Below, one piece after another: positions 35,885 through 44,375 of a stretch of 64,000 bases of DNA. The translations under genes and the position numbers were made by a program. The notes below the pieces were generated by a model. That model was not told where the DNA came from. It did no database searches and saw only the letters and a list, made by a program, of their open reading frames with translations. Each line of letters begins with the position of its first letter. Positions within the stretch are counted from its first letter, which is position 1. Source of the DNA: Vibrio sinensis (GTDB lineage Bacteria; Pseudomonadota; Gammaproteobacteria; Enterobacterales; Vibrionaceae); contig NZ_QVMU01000006.1 of NCBI RefSeq assembly GCF_003605645.1, positions 124,270 to 188,269 on the forward strand, in the 5' to 3' direction.

Positions 35885-37099
35885 ATGCAAAATATCGGGA
35901 TGTCATCAAAACTCGATAATGTCTGCTACGACATTAGGGGTCCTGTACTCAAACATGCTAAACGCATGGAAGAAGAAGGGCATAAAATTCTAAAACTGAA
36001 TATCGGCAACCCAGCCCCATTTGGTTTCGATGCCCCTGACGAAATTTTAGTCGATGTCATCCGAAATTTGCCAACATCGCAAGGTTATTGTGATTCCAAA
36101 GGTATTTACTCTGCGCGTAAAGCCGTCGTTCAGTATTATCAGAAGAAAGGCATTCGCTCTTTAGATGTTGAAGATGTCTATATCGGTAATGGCGCTTCTG
36201 AGCTTATCGTAATGTCGATGCAAGCATTGCTAAATAATGGCGATGAAATGCTGATCCCGGCACCAGATTACCCACTTTGGACTGCATCTGTTGCCCTTTC
36301 TGGTGGTAAAGCGGTTCACTATATCTGTGATGAAGAATCAGATTGGTATCCTGACCTTGATGACATTAAAAGTAAAATCACGCCGAAAACTCGTGGTATT
36401 GTCTTAATCAACCCAAACAACCCAACAGGCGCGGTATATAGCCGTGATTTCTTGTTAGAAGTGATTGAGATTGCGCGTAAGCATAAACTGATCATTTTTG
36501 CCGATGAAATCTACGACAAAGTATTGTATGACGGTGCGACACACACATCTATTGCGACACTAACGGATGATGTTTTGGTGATGACCTTTAATGGTCTATC
36601 AAAAGCATACCGTGTATGTGGCTTCCGCGGTGGTTGGATGTTCCTAACTGGACCTAAAGCGCAAGCACAAGGTTACATCAATGGCCTTGAGTTACTCTCA
36701 TCAATGCGCTTATGTGCCAACGTACCGATGCAACATGCGATTCAAACCGCTCTAGGCGGTTACCAAAGCATTAATGAACTGCTGCTACCTGGTGGACGTT
36801 TGTTGGAGCAACGTAACCGTGCATGGGAATTGATCAACCAAGTTCCTGGTGTTTCATGCGTGAAGCCAAAAGGCGCTATGTACTTGTTCCCAAAAATTGA
36901 CACTAAGATGTACAACATCAAGGATGACCAAAAAATGGTCCTTGATTTCCTAGTACAAGAAAAAGTGCTTTTGGTTCAAGGTTCAGGTTTTAACTGGCCA
37001 AAACCCGATCACTTCCGTATTGTGACTTTACCGCACATTGAAGATCTTGAAACGGCCATCGGTCGATTTGAACGTTTCTTATCGACTTACCGTCAGTAG
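35885..37099 (+). CDS. alaA: Alanine-synthesising aminotransferase
   Basis: A 404-aa fold-type I aminotransferase very similar along its length to E. coli AlaA (YfbQ): NIGNPAPFGFDAPDEILVDV, NPNNPTGAVYS, FADEIYDKVLYDG and the Schiff-base lysine in FNGLSKAYRV. It makes alanine from pyruvate and glutamate. It is followed by a terminator and then yfbR, as in E. coli. Confidence 0.96.
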   Translation: MQNIGMSSKLDNVCYDIRGPVLKHAKRMEEEGHKILKLNIGNPAPFGFDAPDEILVDVIRNLPTSQGYCDSKGIYSARKAVVQYYQKKGIRSLDVEDVYIGNGASELIVMSMQALLNNGDEMLIPAPDYPLWTASVALSGGKAVHYICDEESDWYPDLDDIKSKITPKTRGIVLINPNNPTGAVYSRDFLLEVIEIARKHKLIIFADEIYDKVLYDGATHTSIATLTDDVLVMTFNGLSKAYRVCGFRGGWMFLTGPKAQAQGYINGLELLSSMRLCANVPMQHAIQTALGGYQSINELLLPGGRLLEQRNRAWELINQVPGVSCVKPKGAMYLFPKIDTKMYNIKDDQKMVLDFLVQEKVLLVQGSGFNWPKPDHFRIVTLPHIEDLETAIGRFERFLSTYRQ

Positions 37100-37126
37100 T
37101 AATTCGCCAAGAACTTCCATATGCTT

Positions 37127-37154
37127 AAAGGGTACTCAGTCGAGTGCCCTTTTT
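37127..37154 (+). terminator. Terminator after alaA
   Basis: AAAGGGTACTC pairs with GAGTGCCCTTT (one G-T pair) across AGTC, followed by T residues. Confidence 0.8.
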
Positions 37155-37218
37155 CGTTTTTAGACATCCATCTTACGATAAGCTTACGGTAAGATTTGTC
37201 TCGCTTTAGGAACAGACC

Positions 37219-37803
37219 ATGGAAGAAAGTCATTTTTTTGCTCACCTTGCCCGCATGAAGCTCATTCAACGTTGGCCATTAATGCGTTCTATTTCAACTG
37301 AAAATATTTCAGAGCATAGCTTGCAGGTCGCTTTTGTCGCCCACGCACTTGCGCTAATTAAAAATAAGAAATTTGGCGGAAAACTCAATCCTGAACGTAT
37401 CGCGTTACTCGGTATGTATCATGATACCAGTGAGGTATTGACGGGGGATCTTCCGACTCCCGTAAAATATTACAGTCCAGAAATTGCCAAAGAATATAAG
37501 AAAATTGAAGCAGCAGCTGAGCGTAAATTGCTGGCTATGTTACCGGAAGAGTTTCAGGAAGATTTTGCCCCTTACTTACTGTCTCACTCGGCACACCAAG
37601 AAGATGAAGCAATCGTAAAGCAAGCGGATACAATCTGTGCTTATCTAAAATGCCTTGAAGAACTCAGTGCTGGTAATCACGAATATGCATTGGCTAAAAA
37701 GCGTTTGGATATCACTCTCAAAGAAAGACATACCGATGAAATGGAGTATTTCCTAACGACTTTCGCGCCAAGTTTCGAATTATCACTAGACGAAATGAGC
37801 TAA
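37219..37803 (+). CDS. yfbR: 5'-Deoxynucleotidase YfbR
   Basis: A 194-aa HD-domain phosphohydrolase that releases phosphate from deoxynucleoside monophosphates. [15 protein letters not shown] supplies the first metal histidine, [20 protein letters not shown] the HD pair and catalytic residues, and [15 protein letters not shown] the final aspartate. The dGTPase-like gene starts 44 bases downstream, so the two probably share a transcript. Confidence 0.95.
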   Translation: MEESHFFAHLARMKLIQRWPLMRSISTENISEHSLQVAFVAHALALIKNKKFGGKLNPERIALLGMYHDTSEVLTGDLPTPVKYYSPEIAKEYKKIEAAAERKLLAMLPEEFQEDFAPYLLSHSAHQEDEAIVKQADTICAYLKCLEELSAGNHEYALAKKRLDITLKERHTDEMEYFLTTFAPSFELSLDEMS

Positions 37804-37847
37804 CGCGCTGTAACTTAAGAGCGTAATTCTAAAATAGGAATGAGTTT

Positions 37848-39167
37848 GTGCCATTTGATATCAGCCCACAGTGGCAAGAGCGCCACGATGATGAACACAA
37901 ATTACGCCGCGATGATCATCGCAGCCCTTTTCAACGTGATCGCGCCAGAATCCTACATTCTGCGGCTTTTCGTCGACTTCAAGCCAAAACTCAAATCCAC
38001 GACACCAGTATTGACGACTTTCACCGAACTCGGTTAACCCATTCTCTGGAAGCAGCTCAGCTTGGCACGGGAATTGTGGCGCAAATAAAGAAAAAACAAC
38101 CTGAATTTCGCGACTTACTGCCAAGTGAAAGTCTTATTGATGCCTTATGCCTCGCCCATGATATTGGCCACCCGCCATACGGCCACGGTGGTGAAGCGGC
38201 TCTAAACTATATGATGCGTGAACACGGTGGCTACGAGGGTAACGCCCAAACGTTTCGTATCGTGACTAAGCTTGAGCCTTATACTGAACATTTTGGTATG
38301 AACTTGGTGCGTCGCACTTTGCTAGGCTTAATCAAGTATCCTGCATTGATTAGTCAAACTCGTTCACAAGAGCAACCCCAAGCGGTGACTCATCAACGAA
38401 AATTACGCGCCAAAGACTGGACTCCAGCAAAAGGGATCTACGATTGTGATCAAGCGCTTTTTGACTGGGTTCTCGATCCTCTTTATAGCGAAGACCGACG
38501 TCTTTTTAGTCAGATGCGCGATGAGCAAGTCGAAGCCACACAACATCGAAAAACTCGCTTTAAATCGATTGATTGCTCTATCATGGAACTCGCTGATGAT
38601 ATCGCTTATGGCGTTCATGATTTAGAAGATGCGATTGTGCTCGGTCTTGTCAATCGTAACCAGTGGCTTGAAGCCGCTGCTAGTCAACTTGCAGAATGTG
38701 GTGATGCTTGGTTTGAACAACATATTGCCTCCATCAGCGACATGTTATTTTCGGGGACACACCACCAGCGCAAAGATGCCATTGGTGGCATTGTGAATGC
38801 GTTATTAACCAGTATCTCTCTCAAACCAGTTGATGCTCCTTTTCGTAGTGAGCTATTGGCATTTAATGCCTATCTCGAACCTAGCATGAACAATGCGCTC
38901 AATATTCTAAAGCAATTCGTTAGTCAGTACGTGATTCAAGCGCCAGAAGTTCAAGTCACCGAATACAAAGGACAGCAAGTTATTATGGACATCTTCGAAG
39001 CGCTGAGTGCTGATCCTGAACGCTTACTTCCTTTGCCGACAAGACAGCTGTGGGCAGAGCAAGAACCAAATCAGCAAGGTATGAGAGTGATCGCCGATTA
39101 CATATCTTCAATGACGGATGGCCATGCGAAACGACTCCACCAGCAGCTTTTCTCTGCACACGGTTAA
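37848..39167 (+). CDS. dGTPase-like dNTP triphosphohydrolase
   Basis: A 439-aa HD-domain enzyme that splits dNTPs to deoxynucleoside and triphosphate. FRRLQAKTQIHDTSIDDFHR with RTRLTHSLEAAQLG, LCLAHDIGHPPYGHGG and MELADDIAYGVHDLEDA are the family motifs. It starts with GTG (37848), supported by AGGA 8 bases upstream. Members of this family are annotated as anti-phage enzymes in some bacteria; this one sits in a core gene context. Confidence 0.92.
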   Translation: MPFDISPQWQERHDDEHKLRRDDHRSPFQRDRARILHSAAFRRLQAKTQIHDTSIDDFHRTRLTHSLEAAQLGTGIVAQIKKKQPEFRDLLPSESLIDALCLAHDIGHPPYGHGGEAALNYMMREHGGYEGNAQTFRIVTKLEPYTEHFGMNLVRRTLLGLIKYPALISQTRSQEQPQAVTHQRKLRAKDWTPAKGIYDCDQALFDWVLDPLYSEDRRLFSQMRDEQVEATQHRKTRFKSIDCSIMELADDIAYGVHDLEDAIVLGLVNRNQWLEAAASQLAECGDAWFEQHIASISDMLFSGTHHQRKDAIGGIVNALLTSISLKPVDAPFRSELLAFNAYLEPSMNNALNILKQFVSQYVIQAPEVQVTEYKGQQVIMDIFEALSADPERLLPLPTRQLWAEQEPNQQGMRVIADYISSMTDGHAKRLHQQLFSAHG

Positions 39168-39230
39168 TGGATTATTGCTCCTCTCGCTCTAAATTCATTT
39201 CGCTTTCAGCTCATATCAATCTGAACTTTA

Positions 39231-39254
39231 AAAGCGCCTTAAGGCGCTTTTTTT
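39231..39254 (+). terminator. Terminator after the dGTPase gene
   Basis: AAAGCGCC and GGCGCTTT form a perfect stem around TTAA, followed by TTTT. Confidence 0.85.
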
Positions 39255-39429
39255 CATCAACTTAGCTTAAAGTATCAGGAATGAAACGTTGTTTTCTGTA
39301 AAGTTTACTAACAACATCAATGCCGATGATTGTTCAAAATAGCCGCTAATTAAGTTATTTTCGCGCACAATCGTGTTAGTTTATGACGCTAATTTATACC
39401 ATTAGCTCCCATTTTAAATACAGAAACAA

Positions 39430-40008
39430 ATGAGTTTTATGAAATCATCGCCACTATTTTTTATTCCTATCGCGTTACTGTCGGCCGCTTGCTCTTCAAT
39501 TCCTGTTCAGCAGGAAACCACTGTGACGTTGAATACCAATAAGCCGGCGAAAACCCAAACCGCACCAAAAGCCAACGCCGCCGATGTTTCTTCATCAAAA
39601 GAAGATGACGAAAAAACCGAAAAGATGATCAACTTTGCTCGCCAATACTTAGGCACCGATTATGTTTGGGGAGGAACAACTCCGAGACAAGGTTTTGATT
39701 GTTCTGGTTACATTCAATACGTTTACCATAAGTTCAATATCAAGATCCCACGCACTACGGCACACTACCCAAGTCTGTATGGCAACAAAGTGTCAATTAA
39801 TGATGCTCAAGTGGGCGATCTGATTATATTTACCGGAACGAATCCTAAGATTCGCAAACCCGGACACGCTGGAATCATCACGAAAGTGGGTGACGGCAAG
39901 CTCTCATTTATTCACAGCTCTTCTTCCAAGAAGCACTTTGGCGTCAGTGAAACCGACTACTACAAAAGCGGCTATCCGAAACGCTTCCTGACTGTTGTGC
40001 GCATGTAG
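39430..40008 (+). CDS. NlpC/P60 (C40) peptidoglycan peptidase, lipoprotein
   Basis: A 192-aa protein with a lipoprotein signal (lipobox LSAAC, Cys21), a low-complexity linker and a C-terminal NlpC/P60 domain with catalytic C91 (GFDCSGY), H146 (GHAGI) and H162 (FIHSSS). It should cut the peptide stem of peptidoglycan at the inner face of the outer membrane, like E. coli MepS or NlpC. ATG at 39439 is an equally possible start. It is monocistronic. Confidence 0.9.
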   Translation: MSFMKSSPLFFIPIALLSAACSSIPVQQETTVTLNTNKPAKTQTAPKANAADVSSSKEDDEKTEKMINFARQYLGTDYVWGGTTPRQGFDCSGYIQYVYHKFNIKIPRTTAHYPSLYGNKVSINDAQVGDLIIFTGTNPKIRKPGHAGIITKVGDGKLSFIHSSSSKKHFGVSETDYYKSGYPKRFLTVVRM

Positions 40009-40050
40009 TTCCAGTTGATACAACTAGAAACTAGAAAACCAAATACTAAA

Positions 40051-40077
40051 AAGGCCTGCCTATTGATGGCAAGCCTT
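40051..40077 (-). terminator. Terminator of tapT
   Basis: AAGGCCTGCC pairs with GGCAAGCCTT with one mismatch; on the minus strand TTTTTAG follows. Confidence 0.6.
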
Positions 40078-40102
40078 GTCATGAAACTGTTCAAGCGTAT
40101 TT

Positions 40103-40726
40103 TCAATCCAAATAATTTTTTTGAAATACACCTTGAGGCATTTGATCAATCTGAAACTGAATCATCTCTTCAAAAGCCGTTAGCAAAGGCTGATAATTTT
40201 GCTCTGGCTGTAATAAAGATAAAATGTGATAACCCGCCTCGACGGTCGACAAGCTATTATCACTAGGTGCTTTTCTGATACGGTAATTACCTTGTAAGTT
40301 TTCTGGTAACTTTATTTGAGGTAATTGATGTAAGTTGCTAGAAAGCTGCCACATTTTGTACGCTTTTTTCCAAGTGCCATCTAATAGAATCACTCGCATT
40401 TTAATCTGCTCATCCGACGATGACTGCGATTGTTTTGCCAATAGAGCATCGACGGGCTGAGATAGTTCTCCCGGATACAATAAATAATGGCTATAACCGT
40501 CTTGGCTGAGTAGCAAATTCAGTTCATGATGTTGTGAAAAGTCCTCCCCCACAAAGCACCGGCTTGAGGGCAGTGATAACGTCAAGATAGGTGCGGTACC
40601 CTTTGGTCGCTTACTTTCACTCGGATGCTGTAAAATGATCAGCTCGACCTCTGAGGGTAAGCATTCAATCCACTTACAAATACACGCTTTGAGCGATTTT
40701 TCACAACAAGAACAATAACGAGACAT
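40103..40726 (-). CDS. tapT: tRNA-uridine aminocarboxypropyltransferase (DTW domain)
   Basis: A 207-aa protein with four N-terminal cysteines (YCSCCEKSLKACIC), likely a zinc site, and the DTW-family motif LDGTWKKA followed by YRIRKAP. E. coli TapT (YfiP) places the acp3 group on U47 of tRNA using SAM. The start at 40726 (MSRYC) is chosen; the frame can also begin at 40735, which would overlap the divergent rhombosortase gene. Confidence 0.88.
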   Translation of the reverse strand: MSRYCSCCEKSLKACICKWIECLPSEVELIILQHPSESKRPKGTAPILTLSLPSSRCFVGEDFSQHHELNLLLSQDGYSHYLLYPGELSQPVDALLAKQSQSSSDEQIKMRVILLDGTWKKAYKMWQLSSNLHQLPQIKLPENLQGNYRIRKAPSDNSLSTVEAGYHILSLLQPEQNYQPLLTAFEEMIQFQIDQMPQGVFQKNYLD

Positions 40727-40729
40727 AGT

Positions 40730-41272
40730 GTGCAATTAATTCTTTTTCTACTGATAATCAGTGTAGCCTGCTTCGGCTTACAAATAGAACCATTCGCGTC
40801 TTGGGCAAATTGGCACCGAGGGCTGATTTCAGATGGACAATGGTGGCGCATCGTAACAGGAAACTTTACTCACACCAACTATCCTCATCTTGCTATGAAT
40901 CTTGCCGGTTTATGGATCATGGCGTTTATCTTTAGGCCTAGTGCCCGTTCACTGGCTTTGGTCATATTTGTAACCAGTCTCGCAATTGGTTTCGCCAATT
41001 TCACAACACATATGACAAGCTATGTGGGCCTCTCTGGTGTACTTCATGGCATATTTGCCTACTACGCTTTAAACGAAGCGTTAAATGGCCGAAGAAGCAG
41101 TTGGTGGCTCGTACTCGGGCTAATAGTAAAGCTTGTTTGGGAATGGACTGTCGGCCCTGCTGCATCAACTCAAGCTCTTATTCAAGCTCATGTCGCAATA
41201 GAAGCTCATCTCTTTGGTGCATTAGGGGGAGTTGGATTGGCTATCCTTAGTAAACTGAAAACCAAGTTCTAA
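40730..41272 (+). CDS. rrtA: Rhombosortase (rhomboid-family intramembrane protease)
   Basis: A 180-aa, six-TM rhomboid-type protease: DGQWWRIVTGNFTHTNYPHL with the HxxxN pair H53/N57, catalytic S102 in GLSGVLHG, and H160 in VAIEAHLFGALGG. Its length and motif spacing fit rhombosortase, which processes GlyGly-CTERM proteins at the inner membrane. Translation begins at a GTG only three bases from the start of tapT on the opposite strand. Confidence 0.85.
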   Translation: MQLILFLLIISVACFGLQIEPFASWANWHRGLISDGQWWRIVTGNFTHTNYPHLAMNLAGLWIMAFIFRPSARSLALVIFVTSLAIGFANFTTHMTSYVGLSGVLHGIFAYYALNEALNGRRSSWWLVLGLIVKLVWEWTVGPAASTQALIQAHVAIEAHLFGALGGVGLAILSKLKTKF

Positions 41273-41289
41273 ACTTTAAACATAAAAAA

Positions 41290-41311
41290 AGAGCCTATTG
41301 GATTAGGCTCT
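41290..41311 (-). terminator. Terminator-like hairpin (T-run on minus strand)
   Basis: AGAGCCTA and TAGGCTCT enclose a 6-base loop; the minus strand continues TTTTTT. It can end sohB read-through from the right as well as rrtA. Confidence 0.6.
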
Positions 41312-41335
41312 CTGCATTGCTTCAATGAAGTACTT

Positions 41336-41498
41336 ATACCAATCAGCATAAGTCTTTGATCATTCTTGCTGATTAAAATCGCTGATAACGTTGTTGCAGA
41401 TTTTGTAATTAGAATAACTAGTTAGCGGCAATCTGCGCCTAGTTCTAAGCGGTTTTCCTTGCGCAATTTTCTGACCACTTACTTATCCTGATTGGTAT
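41336..41498. repeat. MITE-like element with 18-bp terminal inverted repeats
   Basis: The left arm ATACCAATCAGCATAAGT (41336-41353) and right arm (41481-41498) match at 17 of 18 positions in inverted orientation. The 163-bp element carries no ORF and ends 10 bases before the sohB stop codon. Confidence 0.75.
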
Positions 41499-41508
41499 TA
41501 ATAAAAGA

Positions 41509-42570
41509 TTAAACGATTGGGCGCTGACCGCGATCAATCAATTTCATCAGTACATTATCCGCAGCTTCACCCGCTAGACCAGCCAGTTTAGACGTTAACT
41601 TTTTCTTCTCTACATAGTGAATAGCCAGTACGGTTTTCTCTTTACACGCTTCGACAACAAGATCATCTGACGTTTTGATTTCATCCACTAAGCCCAATTT
41701 GTGCGCTTGAGTACCAAACCAATGTTCACCTGTTGCTACGCTCTCAAGATCCAATGCTGGGCGACGTTCACGAATGAAGTCTTTAAATAAACCATGCGTT
41801 TCTTCAAGCTCTTGCTTAAATTTATCACGCGCTTTATCGGTATTTTCACCAAACATGGTCAGAGTACGCTTGTATTCACCCGCCGTTAATTGCTCATATT
41901 CAATATCGTATTTCTTCAGCACTTTGCTGAAGTTAGGTAGCTGAGCAATGACACCAATAGAGCCGACGATAGCAAACGGTGCTGATACAATTTTATCGGC
42001 AATACATGCCATCATGTAACCACCACTTGCGGCAACTTTATCCACGGCAATCGTTAAAGGTAGACCTGCTGATTTTATGCGATCCAGTTGTGAAGAGGCC
42101 AAACCGTAACCATGAACCATACCGCCACCAGACTCTAAGCGCAGCAGTACTTCATCACCCTCACGCGCAACCGCAAGAATTGCCGTGACTTCCTCTCGTA
42201 ATGACGCGACTTCTTTCGCATCAATACTGCCTTTAAAATCTAAAACGAATAAGTGAGCTTCACGTTGAGTATCGAGTTCACCCTCTTTTGCCGCTTTTTT
42301 AATTTCTTTATCGCGCGCTTTATTTTTCTCTTTTGCACTCTTTTTCTCAGCTTTGTCACGAGCCTTTAAAAAAGCGTCATCATGTAAGTAGTGCTCAAGT
42401 TGCTCGACAGTCTCTTTGTGCTGCTCAGTTAAGTTCGTGACTTCTAATTCGCCTTTCGCTGCGCCACTTTTCCCGCCAACACTTTTCACAATTACTAAAA
42501 CCGCAACCAATGCGATCACTACGGTCACAATCTTGGCCAAAAACAGGCCATAATCTAACAAAAATTCCAA
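41509..42570 (-). CDS. sohB: Inner-membrane peptidase SohB (S49 family)
   Basis: A 353-aa protein with an N-terminal TM helix, a highly charged coiled-coil segment (residues 60-105) and an S49 signal-peptide-peptidase-like domain. The Ser-Lys dyad is S182 (VAASGGYMM) and K234 (GEYKRTLTMF). It degrades membrane-associated peptides in the periplasm. It is divergent from yciK, with an ERIC-like repeat between them. Confidence 0.95.
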   Translation of the reverse strand: MEFLLDYGLFLAKIVTVVIALVAVLVIVKSVGGKSGAAKGELEVTNLTEQHKETVEQLEHYLHDDAFLKARDKAEKKSAKEKNKARDKEIKKAAKEGELDTQREAHLFVLDFKGSIDAKEVASLREEVTAILAVAREGDEVLLRLESGGGMVHGYGLASSQLDRIKSAGLPLTIAVDKVAASGGYMMACIADKIVSAPFAIVGSIGVIAQLPNFSKVLKKYDIEYEQLTAGEYKRTLTMFGENTDKARDKFKQELEETHGLFKDFIRERRPALDLESVATGEHWFGTQAHKLGLVDEIKTSDDLVVEACKEKTVLAIHYVEKKKLTSKLAGLAGEAADNVLMKLIDRGQRPIV

Positions 42571-42646
42571 TGTGATATCCCCTAATGTCCTAATTGTTGT
42601 ATTGTAACCACCTTGTCATGAAGACTTAAAGTAAATTACATACTGA

Positions 42647-42779
42647 TATACCCAAATGACTCCAATATGCAGGATTCAGAGTCTGACTACAGACTTTAAT
42701 TCAAAGAAAACAAAGCAATGCGACAATCATCAATTTCCGCATTGTTTAACGTTGCAGTGGAGCAGGTTACTTGGGTATA
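42647..42779. repeat. ERIC-like intergenic repeat
   Basis: Begins TATACCCAA (42647-42655) and ends TTGGGTATA (42771-42779), a 9-bp perfect terminal inverted repeat 133 bases apart. It lies between sohB and yciK and looks like the Vibrio form of ERIC elements. Confidence 0.65.
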
Positions 42780-42822
42780 ACAGCTCAAGATGTATAGATT
42801 GCAAAAAAATAAGGAAGCATAG

Positions 42823-43563
42823 GTGAATTACTCTGTCTCTAACAATACCTTACAAGGTAAAGTTATTTTAGTTACTGGTGCTGGCGCAGGTATCGGTAAA
42901 CAAGCGGCTCTCTCTTACGCTCAGCATGGCGCTACAGTTATTTTACTCGGCCGAACGGTTAAGAAACTGGAAGCCACTTATGATGAAATTGAAGCAGCTG
43001 GCTATCCTGAAGCAGCTATCATCCCTTTAGATATGAAAGGGGCGAGTAAACAAAATTACATTGATATGGTTGAAACGATCGAAGCTCAATTTGGTCGCTT
43101 AGATGGTGTTTTACATAATGCAGGACTGCTTGGCGTGATTAGCCCATTTGAGCAAATCGGTGAAGACAGCTACGACGATGTCATGCAAGTTAATGTAAAA
43201 GCACAATTTCTACTGTCACAAGCCGCATTACCTTTGCTGAAAAAATCGCCAGACGCTCGTCTTGTCTTTACTTCCTCAACAGTGGGTCATGAGGGCCGTG
43301 CTTTTTGGGGCACGTACTCAATATCAAAATTTGCAACAGAAGGCATGATGCAAGTACTGGCTGACGAACTGAGCGACACGACTGTTCGAGTCAATGCGAT
43401 TAATCCAGGCGGGACTCGTACAGCGATGCGTGCAAGTGCTTTCCCTGCGGAAGATGTTGACCTGTTAAAAACACCACTCGATATCATCCCGCTTTACGTC
43501 TATTTGATGGCGGAAGAGGGTAAACAGGTACACGGTCAATGTATTGATGCCCAGCCTCGTTAA
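42823..43563 (+). CDS. yciK: YciK-family SDR oxidoreductase
   Basis: A 246-aa short-chain dehydrogenase: cofactor motif TGAGAGIGKQAA, LHNAGLLG, the catalytic Ser in FTSSTVG and YSISKFAT (YxxxK), and INPGGTRTAMRASAFP, which is characteristic of YciK. It reduces or oxidises an unidentified small molecule in the cytoplasm. It begins with GTG at 42823, with AAGGAA upstream. Confidence 0.93.
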   Translation: MNYSVSNNTLQGKVILVTGAGAGIGKQAALSYAQHGATVILLGRTVKKLEATYDEIEAAGYPEAAIIPLDMKGASKQNYIDMVETIEAQFGRLDGVLHNAGLLGVISPFEQIGEDSYDDVMQVNVKAQFLLSQAALPLLKKSPDARLVFTSSTVGHEGRAFWGTYSISKFATEGMMQVLADELSDTTVRVNAINPGGTRTAMRASAFPAEDVDLLKTPLDIIPLYVYLMAEEGKQVHGQCIDAQPR

Positions 43564-43590
43564 GGCTTATTTTTAATTCTTTTTGCTATC

Positions 43591-43620
43591 AACGCCTTGC
43601 TATTTCGCAAGGCGTTTTTT
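43591..43620 (+). terminator. Terminator after yciK
   Basis: AACGCCTTGC pairs perfectly with GCAAGGCGTT and T4 follows. Confidence 0.85.
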
Positions 43621-43657
43621 ATTGGTTTCTATTGCACTATTCGCTCAATAAATTACA

Positions 43658-43679
43658 CTGTTTAAATATACAGTATAAT
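43658..43679 (+). promoter_or_regulatory. LexA (SOS) box overlapping the imuA promoter
   Basis: CTGT-N8-ACAG is perfect (43658-43673) and abuts TATAAT (43674-43679). The arrangement allows LexA to block RNA polymerase and predicts DNA-damage induction of imuA-imuB-dnaE2. Confidence 0.88.
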
Positions 43680-43695
43680 TGTGTATGAATTGCTC

Positions 43696-44373
43696 ATGTA
43701 TGAATTGATTGAACAGCTAAAACAGAAACAATGGCTCTGGCAAGGTAAAATGCCTCACGAGCCTCAACATCACTATTCCACAGGCTTTGCCCTACTCGAT
43801 CAAAAACTCGATGGCGGTTTTCCTAAGCATGGTGTTATTGAACTCCAAACAACATCGGGGATTGGTGAGTTACGTTTATTGTTACCACATTTAACCCAGA
43901 ATAATGACGGCAGACTTTGTGTGTTCATTCGACCTCCGGGCTATCTTTGTGCCGAAATGCTCGCCACTGAAAAGTTAGATCACAACCAAGTACTGCTTAT
44001 TTATCCTGATAGCGCCCAACATGCTCTATGGGCTGCTGAACAATGCCTAAAAAGTGGCGCTTGCAGTAATGTAATGCTGTGGCAAACAGAGCTGGAAGTT
44101 CACCAAGCAAGACGTTTACAAGTCGCCAGTGAAACCGGAAGCTGCCTACATTTTTTATTTAAGCAACCGCAGCAAAGCTTATTCTCTTTGCCTGTCAATT
44201 TAAGCATGACGCTAACCCCTCACCCGCAAGGACTTGAAGTCACGATTACTAAACGTAAAGGCGGTTGGTCTCGAGGTAGTTTTGTGCTCGATATGAGTCA
44301 GCGCTGGCCACACCTATCGATTCAAAAACCTGATCCGGTAGTGATCCCTTTCCCTCTGCGAAAACAAGGCTAA
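43696..44373 (+). CDS. imuA: SOS mutagenesis accessory protein ImuA (SulA/RecA-like)
   Basis: About 225 aa, RecA/SulA-related: HHYSTGFALLDQKLDGGFPK, then GVIELQTTSGIGELRLLLPH in place of a proper Walker A loop. It works with ImuB and DnaE2 in translesion synthesis. The frame could open at GTG 43681, but that is only 2 bases past the -10 hexamer and probably upstream of the transcript start; the ATG at 43696 is therefore chosen. The leader would then be about 10 bases without a Shine-Dalgarno. Confidence 0.88.
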   Translation: MYELIEQLKQKQWLWQGKMPHEPQHHYSTGFALLDQKLDGGFPKHGVIELQTTSGIGELRLLLPHLTQNNDGRLCVFIRPPGYLCAEMLATEKLDHNQVLLIYPDSAQHALWAAEQCLKSGACSNVMLWQTELEVHQARRLQVASETGSCLHFLFKQPQQSLFSLPVNLSMTLTPHPQGLEVTITKRKGGWSRGSFVLDMSQRWPHLSIQKPDPVVIPFPLRKQG

Positions 44374-44375
44374 AT

